DNA of 64,000 nucleotides from Telluria antibiotica (GTDB taxonomy: Bacteria > Pseudomonadota > Gammaproteobacteria > Burkholderiales > Burkholderiaceae_D): NCBI RefSeq assembly GCF_011682055.1, contig NZ_JAAQOM010000019.1:85185-149184 (forward strand). Direction: 5' to 3'. Position numbers and translations under genes: made by a program. Positions 62,338 to 64,000 of this stretch are shown in pieces (the first letter of the stretch is position 1; each line of letters opens with the position of its first letter). The notes under the pieces were generated by a model, which did not search any database, was not told the DNA's origin, and saw only the letters and a program-made list of their open reading frames with translations.

Positions 62338-62676
62338 ATGAAACAGATTACCTGCGTGATCAAGCCGTTCAAGCTGGACGAAGTGCGCGAGGCGCTGGCC
62401 GAAGTGAACGTCACCGGCCTGACCGTCACGGAAGTGAAGGGCTTCGGGCGCCAGAAGGGCCACACGGAGCTGTACCGCGGCGCCGAATACGTGGTCGACT
62501 TCCTGCCCAAGGTGAAGATCGAAGTCGTGGTCGACGATGCGCTGACCGAGCAGGTCGTGGACGCCATCATCAAGGCCGCGCGCACGGGCAAGATCGGCGA
62601 CGGCAAGATCTTCGTGCAGGAGGTCGAGCAGGTGATTCGTATCCGTACGGGCGAGACGGGGCCGGACGCCGTCTGA
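62338..62676 (+). CDS. glnB: Nitrogen regulatory protein P-II
   Basis: A 112-residue P-II signal protein that senses 2-oxoglutarate, ATP/ADP and glutamine status. Tyr51 in GAEYVVDFLPK is the uridylylation site on the T-loop, and the B and C loops (TGKIGDGKIFV, IRIRTGE) are intact. AGGAG lies 7 bases before the ATG; GATAAT at 62303 may be a -10 box. The nadE-glnB pair is common in Betaproteobacteria and makes sense because P-II regulates glutamine-dependent NAD synthesis in some bacteria. Confidence 0.95.
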   Translation: MKQITCVIKPFKLDEVREALAEVNVTGLTVTEVKGFGRQKGHTELYRGAEYVVDFLPKVKIEVVVDDALTEQVVDAIIKAARTGKIGDGKIFVQEVEQVIRIRTGETGPDAV

Positions 62677-62683
62677 TCGTGCT

Positions 62684-62704
62684 GGGGCGATGCCTTATCG
62701 CCCC
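62684..62704. terminator. Hairpin at the glnB / TRIC gene junction
   Basis: Perfect 8-bp arms GGGGCGAT and ATCGCCCC with a 5-base loop, seven bases after the glnB stop and overlapping the end of the convergent TRIC gene. No T-tract. Confidence 0.4.
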
Positions 62705-63300
62705 ACCCGGAAATCGAACTTCCACGTCACCAGGCGGAACACGACGATGAACGTCGCGCTGGACCACAGCGCGAAATCGTGCGGGAAGCCGTTCATCCCG
62801 AGCAGCAGGAACATCCAGTTGCCGAGGAACGCGCAGATGGCGTAGGGCTTGCCGTCCCTGAACACCATCGGGACTTCGTTGCACACGATGTCGCGCATCA
62901 CGCCGCCGAAGATCCCCGTGATCACGCCCATCATCGACGCGGTGAACAGCGGCATGTGCGCGTCCAGCGCGGACGACACGCCGGCGACGGAAAACAGCCC
63001 GAGGCCGACGGCGTCGGCGATGACGATCAGCCGCTCCGACACGATCTGGCGCAGGGTGCGAATGACGGGCGTCGCGACGAGGGCCAGCACGAAGATCAGG
63101 ATCGCGTACTCTTCGTGGATCACCCAGAACAGCGGGCGCTTGTCCAGCAGGATGTCGCGCAGGGTGCCGCCGCCGAACGCCGCGATGAAGGCCACCGTGA
63201 ACACGCCCACCACGTCCATGCGCTTGCGCCGCGCCTCGATGAAGCCCGAGAACGCGCCGACGAGGATCGCGATGATTTCGATGACGGTGATGAGGTGCAT
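62695..63300 (-). CDS. TRIC/YicG family membrane protein (UPF0126)
   Basis: A 201-residue protein of seven membrane helices made of two inverted repeats, each with the motif GG-x-RD: AAFGGGTLRDILLDKRP and GIFGGVMRDIVCNEVP. These are bacterial homologues of trimeric intracellular cation channels and may conduct K+ or another cation or solute. The start at 63300 begins MHLITVIEIIAILVGAFSG, right at helix 1. Convergent with glnB; its promoter side faces the 91-bp repeat array. Confidence 0.9.
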   Translation of the reverse strand: MHLITVIEIIAILVGAFSGFIEARRKRMDVVGVFTVAFIAAFGGGTLRDILLDKRPLFWVIHEEYAILIFVLALVATPVIRTLRQIVSERLIVIADAVGLGLFSVAGVSSALDAHMPLFTASMMGVITGIFGGVMRDIVCNEVPMVFRDGKPYAICAFLGNWMFLLLGMNGFPHDFALWSSATFIVVFRLVTWKFDFRVGR

Positions 63301-63367
63301 GCGGCGGCAGGTTGTGTCGACGCGCTAGACTACCATGCGGGTTGCCGCGACGTCAGCTATGCGGGCG

Positions 63368-64000
63368 CACGCGTCACGCGTGGGCGGAGGGCCGCCCACC
63401 CTACTGATTGAGCTCGGTAGGGTGGGCACCCCGTGCCCACGCGGAAGCAGGCATCACGCACGCGTCACGCGTGGGCGGAGGGCCGCCCACCCTACTGATT
63501 GAGCTCGGTAGGGTGGGCACCCCGTGCCCACGCGGAAGCAGGCATCACGCACGCGTCACGCGTGGGCGGAGGGCCGCCCACCCTACTGATTGAGCTCGGC
63601 AGGGTGGGCACCCCGTGCCCACGCGGAAGCAGGCATCGCGCACGCGTCACGCGTGGGCGGAGGGCCGCCCACCCTACTGATTGAGCTCGGTAGGGTGGGC
63701 ACCCCGTGCCCACGCGGAAGCAGGCATCGCGCACGCGTCACGCGTGGGCGGAGGGCCGCCCACCCTACTGATTGAGCTCGGTAGGGTGGGCACCCCGTGC
63801 CCACGCGGAAGCAGGCATCGCGCACGCGTCACGCGTGGGCGGAGGGCCGCCCACCCTACTGATTGAGCTCGGTAGGGTGCGCACCCCGTGCCCACGCGGA
63901 AGCAGGCATCACGCACGCGTCACGCGTGGGCGGAGGGCCGCCCACCCTACCGATTGAGCTCGGTAGGGTGGGCACCCCGTGCCCACGCGGAAGCAGGCAT
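63368..64000. repeat. 91-bp tandem BIME-like repeat, seven copies, continues past window
   Basis: Units start at 63368, 63459, 63550, 63641, 63732, 63823 and 63914 and differ by few bases. Each holds a short palindrome ACGCG-TCA-CGCGT, then a hairpin with arms GTGGGCGG/CCGCCCAC followed by CCTAC, a 12-base linker, and the inverse GTAGG flank with a second hairpin GTGGGCAC/GTGCCCAC. The last copy is cut by the window end. Not coding: 91 is not a multiple of three. Near 63410-63435 and each later unit the GTAGGG hairpin is the same element as at 5394 and 52518. Confidence 0.92.

Noticed and set aside
63368..64000. Possible CRISPR array
   Set aside because: The whole 91-bp unit is repeated with no unique spacers, units contain two REP-like hairpins, and no cas gene is present.

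Overview
The window looks like a chromosomal segment of a GC-rich betaproteobacterium of the Burkholderiales, most likely an Oxalobacteraceae member close to Massilia. This rests on recognisable protein families and gene order (hemC-hemD-hemX-hemY, nadE-glnB, a very long RpoD, YaeQ, PCu(A)C/YcnI copper genes) and on the base composition; no database search was run. No rRNA, tRNA, integrase or transposase gene was seen.

Layout. 1-5.4 kb: the 5' end of an oxidoreductase gene, purU, yaeQ, and a copper-handling set (DUF2946, PCu(A)C chaperone, YcnI-like protein, TonB-dependent receptor). 5.4-5.9 kb: a 108-bp tandem repeat. 5.9-10.8 kb: a DUF2807 protein, a GH3 glycosidase with a PA14 insert, and a PilT-like ATPase. 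10.8-18.8 kb: accessory region, partly AT-richer, with small unknown proteins, an S41 protease, a TraB/GumN protein, DUF2059, and a large metallopeptidase-like/TPR/MORN protein. 19-25.3 kb: a LysR-controlled CMD/tautomerase/DUF4865 operon, then a leftward run of ProQ, an exonuclease and three c-type cytochromes. 25.8-31.4 kb: rpoD, a chemoreceptor and an outer-membrane protein. 31.4-39.2 kb: a type VI secretion lipase cassette (vgrG, tle3-like, tla3-like, a broken small membrane protein gene, PAAR). 39.5-46.8 kb: ppc and the haem genes hemC/D/X/Y. 47-52.5 kb: ppa and a complete branched-chain amino-acid-type ABC transporter. 52.5-60.2 kb: a hydrolase, a second TonB-dependent receptor divergent from a LysR-GNAT pair, two methyltransferases and a DUF482 acyltransferase. 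60.2-63.3 kb: nadE, glnB and a TRIC/YicG membrane protein. 63.4 kb to the end: seven copies of a 91-bp repeat that continues past the window.

The observations I rate highest are these. (1) Two paralogous ~60-nt RNA genes (19000-19058 and 25532-25591), each with its own promoter, an invariant GTCTCCTCTAT 5' end, a pyrimidine-rich anti-Shine-Dalgarno-like loop and an intrinsic terminator; they resemble what I recall of the betaproteobacterial toxic small RNAs. (2) A Tle3-type T6SS cassette with no recognisable immunity gene and one neighbour interrupted by an in-frame TGA. (3) REP/BIME-like palindromes, present singly and amplified into two different tandem arrays. (4) Several clean dyad operators: twin TGTGCA-N4-TGCACA sites, a 19-bp palindrome before ppa, and a LysR-type box before the CMD operon.
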